Below, one piece after another: positions 53,364 through 61,898 of a DNA stretch of 64,000 bases. How positions within the stretch are numbered: position 1 is the stretch's first letter; each line of letters begins with the position of its first letter. Source of the DNA: Poriferisodalis sp965262965. Lineage in GTDB: Bacteria > Actinomycetota > Acidimicrobiia > Acidimicrobiales > Poriferisodalaceae. The position numbers and the translations under genes were made by a program. The notes below the pieces were generated by a model. That model had not been told where the DNA came from, made no database searches, and saw nothing but the letters and a program-made list of their open reading frames with translations. The stretch covers positions 1,922,001 to 1,986,000 of the forward strand of contig NZ_OZ253573.1 in NCBI RefSeq assembly GCF_965262965.1, in the 5' to 3' direction.

Positions 53364-54575
53364 GTGAGGGCGATCCCAACCAAAGTCGATGTCGTTGTAA
53401 TCGGCGCCGGGGTCACCGGTGCCAGCATCGGCTACCAGCTCGCCCGGCACTCGGACTTGCGAGTGGCCATCGTCGATGCTCGGGCGCCCGTTGGGGGCAT
53501 CTCGGGCCGGACGTTCGGCCAGATCCGACAGCACTATTCCAACGAGCTGATGGTGCGCATCGCTCAGCGGGGCTTCTACTGCATTCAGAACTGGAGTTCC
53601 GAGGTGGGCTACGGCGATCCCGGCTACGCCCGGTTCGGCTACATGCTGCTGGTCGTCGAGGACCAACTCGAAGGGCTCCGGTACAACATCGATCTCGGCC
53701 AGGGCCTCGGCGTCGACACCCGCTTCGTCGTGGGCAGCGAGATCACCGAGATCGAACCCCTCGTGAACGCGGACGGCCTCGCGGGGGGTGCCTACGAACC
53801 TGACGGCGGCTACATCGACGTCACGAAAATGGTGTTGAGTTGGCTCACAGCAGCGTCTGCAGCCGGCGCTGACGTGCTGGCGCCGCTCGCCGTGGAAGGG
53901 ATCACCACCTCGGGCGGTGCCGTCACTGGCGTCGCTACCGCCGCGGGCGAGATCCGGGCATCTGTCGTCGTCGCCGCAACGGGGGCATGGGCGCGCGACC
54001 TGCTCGATCCGCTCGGCGTGGACGTTCCCGTCGAGCGGCGACGGCTCGAAATGGCGGTGCTCGAACAGCGCCCAGGGGCCCGGGCGCTGGGCACATGCAT
54101 CACCGACGGCAACTCCAATTTGGTCATCCGCCCCGACATGGGACGCCACATCGTGGCCGTGGCCTACCCGCCCGAGATGCCCGTGGTCGCCGATCCACTG
54201 GCCGAGGCAACGGAGGCTGATCACTCAGCTCACGACGTGCGCCTCCAAGCAGCCATCGGCGAACGCCTTCCCGAGATGTCGGTTGCATCCACCGTGAGCG
54301 TCACCAGCGGTGCTTACGACGTGTCGCCGGACTACCACCCCATCGTCGGTTGGGCGAATGAGATCGCCCCGGTGGACGGCCTCTACCTGGCCGTGGGCCT
54401 CTCTGGGCACGGGCTCAAGCTCTCACCGGCGCTCGGCGAGATCATGGCCGCACGCGTGCTCGGCGTCGACCAGGTGGGTGACGCTCCGGCGATCGACACC
54501 CGGGCATTGCGCCCCTCGCGTTTCGCCGAGGGCGACCTCATGCACCTGTCCTACGGGCCGAGCGCCCGCGCCTAG
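53364..54575 (+). CDS. DAO-family FAD oxidoreductase, methylated-amine type
   Basis: This 403-aa FAD-dependent oxidoreductase resembles sarcosine/dimethylglycine oxidases: VDVVVIGAGVTGASIGYQLA (FAD phosphate loop), RTFGQIRQHYS and a C-terminal GLYLAVGLSGHGLKLSPALG. In this cluster it is a candidate for demethylating dimethylamine or a related secondary amine; that is inference. The GTG at 53364 follows AAAGG. Its last codons and stop are copied as a 19-bp repeat at 57749-57767, beyond the inserted restriction-modification cassette. Confidence 0.8.
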   Translation: MRAIPTKVDVVVIGAGVTGASIGYQLARHSDLRVAIVDARAPVGGISGRTFGQIRQHYSNELMVRIAQRGFYCIQNWSSEVGYGDPGYARFGYMLLVVEDQLEGLRYNIDLGQGLGVDTRFVVGSEITEIEPLVNADGLAGGAYEPDGGYIDVTKMVLSWLTAASAAGADVLAPLAVEGITTSGGAVTGVATAAGEIRASVVVAATGAWARDLLDPLGVDVPVERRRLEMAVLEQRPGARALGTCITDGNSNLVIRPDMGRHIVAVAYPPEMPVVADPLAEATEADHSAHDVRLQAAIGERLPEMSVASTVSVTSGAYDVSPDYHPIVGWANEIAPVDGLYLAVGLSGHGLKLSPALGEIMAARVLGVDQVGDAPAIDTRALRPSRFAEGDLMHLSYGPSARA

Positions 54576-54577
54576 CC
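54559..54577 (+). repeat. 19-bp direct repeat, left (gene 3' end)
   Basis: CGAGCGCCCGCGCCTAGCC here is the end of the DAO gene, stop codon included. The identical sequence is at 57749-57767 in the same orientation, bracketing the restriction-modification cassette. GGG precedes both copies. Confidence 0.8.
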
Positions 54578-54678
54578 TCCGCCTCGAAAACCCCTGTCGC
54601 ACTGGCCGTTGCCTCGACTCGCACGGGGCCCCGTCGTTCCTTGAGATCAGCCATGTAGTAGTGGGCTAGCTTCGCCCC

Positions 54679-55333
54679 GTGGATCATGAGCCGTCCGTCG
54701 CAGACTTGAATGAACAAGTGCGTGGTGGCCTAGCCAAGTCGTTCATCGAGGACGCCGTGATCGGCCAATACCGCCAGCTCGTGCGCTGGCAGCACATCAC
54801 CGGCCAGTCAGCACAGATCGACTCTGGATACCTCGGCCAACACCTCGTGAGCCTGGTCTCTGGAATTCCGGGACGGGGCCGAGGCAGCCGAGGCAAGGGA
54901 GCAGATCTCGCCGACGGTTCCGAGATCAAGATCGCGAGCACACTCGGCGGGGTCGACAAGCCGCGCTGGAACAACAAGCTGGACACTTCGTCGGCCGTCG
55001 AAACCTACCTGAGCAACCCCGCGATTTACTTCGGCCTGTTCGACACACTTGAGAAAGGCGAGGAATTTCCGGTCCGGGTCCGCGTGTGAGTTGTTGAAAC
55101 CCCGCATGATGAGGTCTTCTGCAACGTTGTCAGAACGTGGGCTGAGAAGCAGTCGTCAGGAAACTTCCAACTCCATCCGCCGTGCTGGGCCCAATTCCGA
55201 TGTCGCTACGAACCAGAGCGGCGACATTGCGCTTCCGCTTGCATTTCGAGCGATTCAATTGGACATCAGAGGCGTGGACTATCTCGAGGTCGATCACTGG
55301 GATCCGAACCCAGGCAGATGCTCGGTGCCGTAG
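54679..55333 (+). pseudogene. MamI-type restriction endonuclease, broken
   Basis: The first frame (54679-55089) reads a MamI-like endonuclease: QIDSGYLGQHLVSLVSGIPG, then GKGADLADGSEIKIASTLGG with the DGSEIK catalytic signature, PRWN and YFGLFDT. It meets TGA at 55087-55089 where reading on gives VVETPHDEVFCNVVRTW and GNFQLHPPCWAQ, so a codon (probably Trp) has become a stop. A frameshift near 55190 then moves the family sequence into another frame (NSDVATNQSGDIALPL to a stop at 55333). With two lesions it is almost certainly inactive. The methyltransferase lies opposite. Confidence 0.65.
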
Positions 55334-55400
55334 TCGCTACTTGCGCCAAGCGAGCAGCAATCGACGCCATGGCCCCTTCTCCCCTCATCCCTCGGGACGA

Positions 55401-57367
55401 TCACGCCGGAAGCTGGAAACTCGTTTTCTGTAGGCGCACATACAGATCACGCAATCCACCCTTCGCGGTCGCAATGTGGTCAAAGTGACCTCTCGCAGTC
55501 TCTCCAACTCGTGATGTCCAGGTGTGGTCGAATGGCGGGAGCATGAGCGACAGCACATCCTCGGCATCGATGCGGCGTCGTGAACTCGATGTACCTCGGC
55601 CCAATGGGGCGATCTGCCGACGAACCAACGGATGCTGGAGCAGCACCAAGGCCGCATAGGGATCGATGTCTGGCTGATATACCCCAAACTCTGCCGAACA
55701 CTGGACCCGACCGATGCATGCAGGAACTACTGCAGCTCTGAACTTGCGCGGGTTGAGCAGCGAAACGAGCAACTCGCCGGGCTCTGCAAGTTGGCCTGCG
55801 GTCACGGGCCTATGGATGCGCGCAAGATGCCAGTCGACTGTGCCGAGTTCGTCCACATGCAGGACCGACACGAACGGCACGTCGCCAGCGAGGCGCGTAC
55901 GACGCTTGCCTTCGAAGTGCAGAATTGTCCGCGCTTCGAAACCCCCGGCGTCCTTGAGCGAAGCGCGAGCGACCTCTGCATCTTCGTCGAGGGTTGAGGC
56001 GTCGAGGCACGTCATCTCGGCAAACCGTCTCCTGGCTACCTGCCCTGACGGTCGCCAAGAATATGGATCGGTGACGAATTGCCGGATCTCGGTCGTGAGC
56101 CCGGGAAGGTCATCGCCGTTTGGATCTCGCGCTGGAGAACCCTTGCTCATGACGAATCCAACGTGGTCAGCACGCGCAAGAAACACGTACTTCTTCGGCT
56201 CTGATGCCGACTTGCGAAGAAAGGTCACGCTGGTCTTCGCAGTAGTGCCAGCGGGAGCAAAAGTGACCGCCGGGAGACTGATCACCCCCTCCACGCTGAG
56301 CGGCAGGTCAAGTCGTGCTTCTTCGAGAAGAAGCTGTCGCATCGCTCGGCCGTCACCGACGCCATCGGGAAGAATGATTCCTGCGACGCCACCCGGCGCG
56401 AGAAGCTCGACACATCGAGCCACGAATGCGAGCGCGGGGTCGATCCGCGGGGATCCTGCCAACTTTGGAATGTACAAGGCAGCCCGCTCGATTCCCTCGG
56501 CCGAGTCGTACTTCTTGTCACCAAACGGGGGATTGGTCAGAATCAACGAGAACTCACCACACCGTCGAGATACCTGCCGATCTGTGATCGAGTCGCCCAC
56601 GACCAACACCTCGGGCGCGCCAACCCCTGCTGCCATGAGATTCACACGGGCCATCGCCACCGACGACGCAGACTGGTCCGCTCCGAACAGCCGGCGACCA
56701 TTCTCAAGCCAATTCTCGTAGAGCCCACGCCTCCGAGCCTCGTGAATTAGACCAACCAGGAAGCGGCCGCTGCCACAGCACGGTCACCCATGAGGGTTGA
56801 ACCGGCGCCCTCGAATTCAGCAGCCCCAAGGAGTTCCAAGCCAACGTTCACCATGAGATCAACAATGCCTTCTGGCGTCAGGTAGGTCCCGAGGCCTCCC
56901 GCGTGCTCGTACCTGCCTCGGAGGAAGACATCGAAGGCCGTGCCCAAGGGGTCGTATGCACCGACAACACCGAATTCAATGCTCCCAAGGATGCGCAGGG
57001 CCTCCGCGAGCACATCTGATCGTGAGATTCGAAGGGGCTCATCCAGAGGCCAGACACTCTGAAACTCGCCGTCTGGCAAGCGTGCGCCGAGGGACGGCAG
57101 GCTGTTCGCTACTCGGAATGCCGCCTTGGCCAGCTGGACGCTCTCGTCTCCGCCGAGCCGAATATCGTCCAAGATGGATCCGAGCCTTCCGAAGTTGGCA
57201 ATCGTGGCGTCTGGTTCGCGCTCGGCTGCGATCTTCAACAACAGCAACTTCGTGAGTTCATCGACCGCAGCGTTCGAAGGGCGAATTCCTCCGCGCCGGT
57301 AGAGAAGCTGGTGAAGGCCATCTAGCTCGCTGGCCAGATCAACTGGCGCGGCAGTCGCTGTCTTCAT
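55401..57367 (-). pseudogene. N6-adenine DNA methyltransferase (HsdM-like), frameshifted
   Basis: Two adjacent frames make one ~655-aa N6-methylase. The N-terminal part (57367-56747) ends GSTLMGD then runs into RAVAAAA and a stop. One base put back at 56781-56784 gives GDPCCGSGRFLVGLIHEA, the SAM motif I, and joins the C-terminal part (from ~56720), which has ILTNPPFGDKKYD, the catalytic NPPF motif, and a specificity-like C-terminal half (~200-419). A C has been lost from a CCC at exactly motif I, so the enzyme would be dead unless this is an assembly error. It lies beside MamI-type endonuclease DNA and an HTH gene. Confidence 0.8.
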
Positions 57368-57379
57368 GAATGCCTCCTG

Positions 57380-57709
57380 TCACGCTGTCATGGCGACGCC
57401 ATCGTTGTTCGGTGCTCCATTGTCACGAGGCCCTGTGACAGCGACTTCCTCGTCGCCGCTGAGGCGACCGGTCTGGATCGCCCATCGGCGTACCTCCGGC
57501 CAGTACCAGACGAGTGTCCGCGAGACTGCCACCACTGGCCGCGGGAATTCCGCATGACGCCGACGCCAGTCATGCACAACCTGGAGGCGCTTGACACCGA
57601 GCCGCTCAGCGATCTCGGCTGCGCCGACGAGTTCATCGATGTCGATGCGACGACCCACACCCGCATCGTGACACACGTTGCGTATTTCTTGACGCACCCT
57701 CAAGCACAA
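57380..57709 (-). CDS. HTH regulator of the restriction-modification cassette
   Basis: This protein is up to 109 aa (start uncertain; a GTG at 57658 would give 92). The core ELVGAAEIAERLGVKRLQVV plus VVAVSRTLVWYWPEVRRWA is a winged-helix or AlpA-like DNA-binding domain. It lies 12 bases before the methyltransferase and would act as its control protein or as an excisionase-like factor. Confidence 0.65.
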   Translation of the reverse strand: MCLRVRQEIRNVCHDAGVGRRIDIDELVGAAEIAERLGVKRLQVVHDWRRRHAEFPRPVVAVSRTLVWYWPEVRRWAIQTGRLSGDEEVAVTGPRDNGAPNNDGVAMTA

Positions 57710-57748
57710 TGCTGACCGCGCGGTGGAATGGCGCAGTAGGCGATGGGT

Positions 57749-57767
57749 CGAGCGCCCGCGCCTAGCC
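57749..57767 (+). repeat. 19-bp direct repeat, right (displaced gene 3' end)
   Basis: CGAGCGCCCGCGCCTAGCC is identical to 54559-54577. It is the displaced end of the DAO gene on the far side of the restriction-modification cassette. Confidence 0.8.
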
Positions 57768-57781
57768 GTCTCCGGCAGCGG

Positions 57782-59113
57782 CTAGCTCCAAGGGTACGGC
57801 GAGTTGCTCACCGGGTGGAGCCGGCCCTCGGCGTAGCGCGAATAGCGGAACGGCTCGAGCAGTGCCTGAGGCTCGCTCAGCAGCTCTTTGGCCACCAGCG
57901 CACCCACGCCGATCATCTTGTAGCCGTGATTGGAGTCGGCAATGAAGTAGGCGTTGTCGCAGAAGGTGTCGAACACAGGGAAGTTGTCGGGCGAGAAGCT
58001 GCCGATCCCCCCTGAAGGCTCGTCGCTGATGAGGTGGGTCTTGCCCTCGAAGCGCTTGTGGCAGTGGGCCAACGCAGCGGTCCAAGTGCGGTAGAAGTCG
58101 CCACCCACTACGAAGTCGGGCGAGTCGGGCCCGTACGGGTCGACGGCCACCTCGGCAGACGGCTTATCCACGACGTAAGGCATATAGCCGCCCTGGATGC
58201 CGCCGAAGTTGAAGTCCGGCTTGTAGTAGATGCCCCACGGCCCTTCGGTGACGAGCCCGTCGGCGTCGTACAGGGGCGCATCAGTGTCGATGTGCACCAC
58301 CGGCGGCATGTTGCCTTCATTGTCGGTGAGAAAGCCGGGGTCGACTGTGAGCGTGCCTTCCTGCAGGCACATGTAAGTCCACGTCGGACGGCTGTGCAGT
58401 TGGCCGTCGCTGGCGAGAACGTCGGTTGTCGTCGGCAGGTCCAGCATCGCCCAGATCTTCTGCACCCACGGTCCCACCGCCACCACGACGTGATCGCACG
58501 CCACGGGTCCCTGATCGGTGAGGACGGCGGTGACCGCCCCAGAGTTGTCCTGGTCGAACCCGGTCACGGTCACGCCGCCGACGACGTTGACATCCTCGGC
58601 TTCGACCTTGCCGAGCAGCCCCTTGAGCGAGGCCATGTTGTTGGCATACCCGCCCCGGTGCTCGTGCAGGACGCTGGTGATGCCCTGTGCCTGCCAGTCA
58701 TCGAAGATCCCACGCATGTAGGTGGCCGAGGCTTCGGCACCCTCGACGAACGTGGACGAGTAGCCGATGGCCTCTTGCTGCGCGTGGATCGACGCCACGT
58801 CGGAGCGCATCGCCTCATGGCTGATCTGCATGTACCCCACGGGGTGATACGAGAACGCGTCAGGGTCGCTGTCCCACACGTCCACCGAGTGGGCCATGAG
58901 CTCTCGCATGGCCGGCTGGAAGTAGTTGTTGCGAATCACGCCACAGGCGATGCCCGAGGCGCCCGCGCCTACGCCGGTCTTGTCGATGACGACGATGTCG
59001 TCGCCCGATCCCCGTCCCGACGATCGCAGATCGCGGGCAAGGTTCCAAGCTGTCGACAGGCCGTGAATGCCTCCGCCGATGATGACAAAGCGGGCCCTGG
59101 TCGGCAGTGCCAT
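57782..59113 (-). CDS. DAO-family FAD oxidoreductase, N-methyl amino acid type
   Basis: This 443-aa flavoprotein resembles the beta subunit of sarcosine oxidase. FVIIGGGIHGLSTAWNLARD is the FAD loop, GVGAGASGIACGVIRNNYF the flavin-contact region, and the C-terminal SGGIGSFSPDNFPVFDTF and FIADSNHGYKMIGVG are the family end. GAGGAGG precedes the ATG. It ends the mgs operon (52 bases after the unknown 156-aa gene), so it is the best local candidate to oxidise N-methylglutamate or a similar product; no MgdABCD subunits are nearby in the window. Confidence 0.8.
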   Translation of the reverse strand: MALPTRARFVIIGGGIHGLSTAWNLARDLRSSGRGSGDDIVVIDKTGVGAGASGIACGVIRNNYFQPAMRELMAHSVDVWDSDPDAFSYHPVGYMQISHEAMRSDVASIHAQQEAIGYSSTFVEGAEASATYMRGIFDDWQAQGITSVLHEHRGGYANNMASLKGLLGKVEAEDVNVVGGVTVTGFDQDNSGAVTAVLTDQGPVACDHVVVAVGPWVQKIWAMLDLPTTTDVLASDGQLHSRPTWTYMCLQEGTLTVDPGFLTDNEGNMPPVVHIDTDAPLYDADGLVTEGPWGIYYKPDFNFGGIQGGYMPYVVDKPSAEVAVDPYGPDSPDFVVGGDFYRTWTAALAHCHKRFEGKTHLISDEPSGGIGSFSPDNFPVFDTFCDNAYFIADSNHGYKMIGVGALVAKELLSEPQALLEPFRYSRYAEGRLHPVSNSPYPWS

Positions 59114-59165
59114 AACCGCAGCCTCCTCGGTTCAGTCTCTTTGAGTGGCTTCTCTGAGTGACGGC

Positions 59166-59636
59166 TCAGTGGCCGCCGGGGGCTGTCCAGCCCTCCAGCA
59201 CCGGCTTGCGCCAGTCGGTGCCGACGATCCGCGATTCTTCGACCCACGGCCCCAGCTCCACCTGCGGGAACTTGCAATGGATGTCCTTGAGGGTGATGCC
59301 GTAGCTGTTGCCCTCGATGAGGTGCTTCATGAGCACCTTGCGGGCGATCTCGTCCTCGCGGCCGGGCGGGATCTCGAAGTAAATCTTCAGGAACGAGTTC
59401 GAGTAGCGGTCAAACACCGCCGGCACCCCGTCCTCTTCGAGAAGTGTGATGTCCTCGAGCCAGTTGATGTCGTGCCCGGGGGTAACCGCCAGAAGATCTA
59501 TGTCGGTGACCAGCGACATGTCTTCTTGGTAGGCAAACCGCTTCCCCGCCAGGACTTCGGCGTCGATGGCGACGGTGCGGGTCTCGCGTGAGCTCTCGCC
59601 TGTGTGAGCGGATGCTGCGTTCGTGGTCTGCGACAT
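59166..59636 (-). CDS. Unknown 156-aa protein in the mgs operon
   Basis: This soluble acidic protein has AVTPGHDINWLEDITLLEED, FLKIYFEIPPGREDEIARK and HCKFPQVELGPWVEESRIVG. It does not match SoxD, SoxG or any family I recognise. GGGAG precedes the ATG, which is separated from the mgsC stop by one base, so expression is tightly linked to the N-methylglutamate synthase genes. It may be a subunit of, or adaptor for, the adjoining FAD oxidoreductase (inference). Confidence 0.7.
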   Translation of the reverse strand: MSQTTNAASAHTGESSRETRTVAIDAEVLAGKRFAYQEDMSLVTDIDLLAVTPGHDINWLEDITLLEEDGVPAVFDRYSNSFLKIYFEIPPGREDEIARKVLMKHLIEGNSYGITLKDIHCKFPQVELGPWVEESRIVGTDWRKPVLEGWTAPGGH

Positions 59637-59637
59637 A

Positions 59638-61041
59638 TCACACTCCCTTGTCGATCACGTAGCGGTCGAAGAGGTCGCGGATCTCTTGCATGTTCCGCTC
59701 CTCGCTGACACCCGGGATGTAGTCGGTGCCCGCGAGCGGCACCTTGGCCATGGCGGCAGCCTCGTAGGTGAGCGCGGCCAAGTCCTCGGGCTCCAGAGAA
59801 TGGACATCGGTCTTGCCGCAGGCCCGGGCCAGCATCTGCACTTCCATGGTGAGTGTGATGAGGAAGTTGTAGACCCGCAATGCGGCCTCATCGACGTCGA
59901 GGCGCTTGCGCAGCTCGACATCCTGGGTGGCCACCCCGACGGGACACCGGCCGGTGTGGCAGTGGTAGCACTCGCCCGCGGGCACGCCGACCGTGCCCTC
60001 GTAGTCGGTAACGCCAGGGATCTCCTTGTTGCAGTTGAGCGCCATCAGCGCCGCCGTGCCCAGCGCTATGGCATCTGCACCCAAGGCCAAGCACTTGGCC
60101 ACGTCGCCGCCGTTGCGGATGCCGCCCGCCACGACGAGGTCGATGTCGTCGGCGAGGCCCACATCCTCGAGCGCCCGGCGGGCCTCAGGGATGGCCGCCA
60201 TCAGCGGGATGCCGGTCTCCTCAGTGGCCAGATGCGGTCCCGCACCGGTGCCGCCCTCGGCACCATCGAGGTAGATGACGTCGGGGCCGCACTTGGCCGC
60301 CATGCGCACGTCGTCGTACACCCGGGCAGACCCCAGCTTGAGCTGAATGGGGACTTGGTAGTCGGTGGCTTCGCGAATCTCCTGGATCTTCAGCGACAGA
60401 TCGTCGGGGCCGAGCCAGTCAGGGTGGCGGGCCGGCGACCGCTGATCGATGCCCGCCGGCAGCGACCGCATCTCAGCAACCTGCTCGGTGACCTTCTGGC
60501 CCATCAGGTGGCCGCCCAGACCAACCTTGCAACCCTGGCCGATGAAGAACTCCACCGCGTCAGCCAGCATCAGGTGGTGGGGGTTGAAGCCGTAGCGGCT
60601 CTGGATGACCTGGTAGTACCACTTGGTGGACAGGTCGCGCTCTGGCGGGATCATTCCGCCCTCGCCCGAGCAGGTGGCGGTGCCAGCCATCGACGCGCCC
60701 TTGGCCAGAGCCATCTTGGCCTCCAGCGACAGCGCACCGAAGCTCATGCCCGTGATGTACACCGGGATTTCGAGTTCGAGCGGCTTGGCTGCGAAGCGAG
60801 AGCCGATGACCGTGGAGGTGTCGCACTTCTCGCGGTAGCCCTCGATCACGAATCGGGTGAGGGTTCCGGGCAGGAACACCAGCTCGTCCCAGTGGGGGAT
60901 CTTCTTGAAGATCGAGAACCCCCGCATCCGATAGCGGCCGAGTTCGGCCTTCACGTGGATGTCGTTGATGACCTCGCGGGTGAAGATTCGACTCTTGCCG
61001 AGCACATCGGTGCTCACGTTGACCTCGTTCGTATCGGCCAT
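59638..61041 (-). CDS. mgsC: N-methylglutamate synthase subunit C (glutamate synthase-like, FMN)
   Basis: This 467-aa FMN-binding glutamate synthase domain protein (GlxD/MgsC) has TGMSFGALSLEAKMALAKGA, TCSGEGGMIPPERD, QIKLG-type LKLGSARVYDD, DGAEGGTGAGPHL and the cysteine motif CYHCHTGRCPVGVATQ typical of the group. It is the third gene of the mgsABC set and would transfer methylamine-derived nitrogen to 2-oxoglutarate to make N-methylglutamate. The ATG at 61041 is preceded by a moderate ribosome-binding site. It starts 62 bases after mgsB. Confidence 0.88.
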   Translation of the reverse strand: MADTNEVNVSTDVLGKSRIFTREVINDIHVKAELGRYRMRGFSIFKKIPHWDELVFLPGTLTRFVIEGYREKCDTSTVIGSRFAAKPLELEIPVYITGMSFGALSLEAKMALAKGASMAGTATCSGEGGMIPPERDLSTKWYYQVIQSRYGFNPHHLMLADAVEFFIGQGCKVGLGGHLMGQKVTEQVAEMRSLPAGIDQRSPARHPDWLGPDDLSLKIQEIREATDYQVPIQLKLGSARVYDDVRMAAKCGPDVIYLDGAEGGTGAGPHLATEETGIPLMAAIPEARRALEDVGLADDIDLVVAGGIRNGGDVAKCLALGADAIALGTAALMALNCNKEIPGVTDYEGTVGVPAGECYHCHTGRCPVGVATQDVELRKRLDVDEAALRVYNFLITLTMEVQMLARACGKTDVHSLEPEDLAALTYEAAAMAKVPLAGTDYIPGVSEERNMQEIRDLFDRYVIDKGV

Positions 61042-61103
61042 GTCTCTTTCCCTGTGCTTGACGACGAGCCGGCGCCCTGTCGCGATGTGCGAGCTGGCGC
61101 TCG

Positions 61104-61898
61104 CTAGTGGATGACGAGCTTGCGCTCAGAAGGCTCGAGCAAGTCGTAGTTGTGCAGCATCTTGCCGCAGACAAATTTCTGGAATTCGGGCGGATCGCCG
61201 AGTGAGTGGATGCGGAACTTGCGCTCGATGAACTCGGTGTCGGCATCGTCCCACTCGCCGGGCACGCAGTCCACGCCCAGCGATGCCACCTTGCCGCCCA
61301 CGTAGAGGGCGCCGTCGTACATGGAGTCGCCCAGGTGCTGACCCGCGTTGCCGCAGATGATCTGGCGCCCCCGCTGCATCATGAACCCGGTGTTGATGCC
61401 GACATTGCCCAGCACGATGATCGTGCCGCCCTTCTGATCGATTCCCGTGCGGGCACCCACATCGCCCTTCACGATGAGGTCGCCGCCTCGGATGGCTGCA
61501 CCGGTCAGCGAACCGGCGCCGCGCTCGATCGTGACGACGCCCGACATCATGTTCTCCGCCACCGACCAGCCCACACGGCCGTTGATCGTCACTTCAGGGC
61601 CGTCGATGAGCCCGCAGGCAAACCAGCCAGGGCTTCCCTCGAAGTGAATCCGGCAGCGCTTCAGTATCCCTACCGCCAACGAGTGCTTCGAGGCGGGATT
61701 GAGCACGGTCACGTCGCTGATGCCGTCGTCGTAGATGAGTTTGCGCAGCAACATGTTGATCTGACGAATGGTCAGATCGGCTGCATCGAATCGGGCCCTG
61801 GCACCGTCGACTTCGACGTTGTCGGGCATCTCCGCATGGGGCTCCACGAGCCCCCGGGCGTCATAGGCGACCCCGCTGCGGGAACCTACACCTGCCAT
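61104..61898 (-). CDS. mgsB: N-methylglutamate synthase subunit B (GXGXG domain)
   Basis: This 264-aa protein has the beta-helical GXGXG repeats of the glutamate synthase C-terminal domain (GlxC/MgsB), with DGPEVTINGRVGWSVAENM, GGDLIVKGDVGARTGIDQKG, GTIIVLGNVGINTGFMMQRG and a SLGVDCVPGEW ending. The ATG at 61898 is supported by AGAGG and overlaps the mgsA stop by 13 bases; the longer open frame to 62069 is antisense-like overlap and is rejected. Confidence 0.87.
   Translation of the reverse strand: MAGVGSRSGVAYDARGLVEPHAEMPDNVEVDGARARFDAADLTIRQINMLLRKLIYDDGISDVTVLNPASKHSLAVGILKRCRIHFEGSPGWFACGLIDGPEVTINGRVGWSVAENMMSGVVTIERGAGSLTGAAIRGGDLIVKGDVGARTGIDQKGGTIIVLGNVGINTGFMMQRGRQIICGNAGQHLGDSMYDGALYVGGKVASLGVDCVPGEWDDADTEFIERKFRIHSLGDPPEFQKFVCGKMLHNYDLLEPSERKLVIH

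Noticed and set aside
59166..59636. SoxD/MgdD small subunit
   Set aside because: It lacks the short cysteine-rich zinc-binding character of SoxD and is half again as long.
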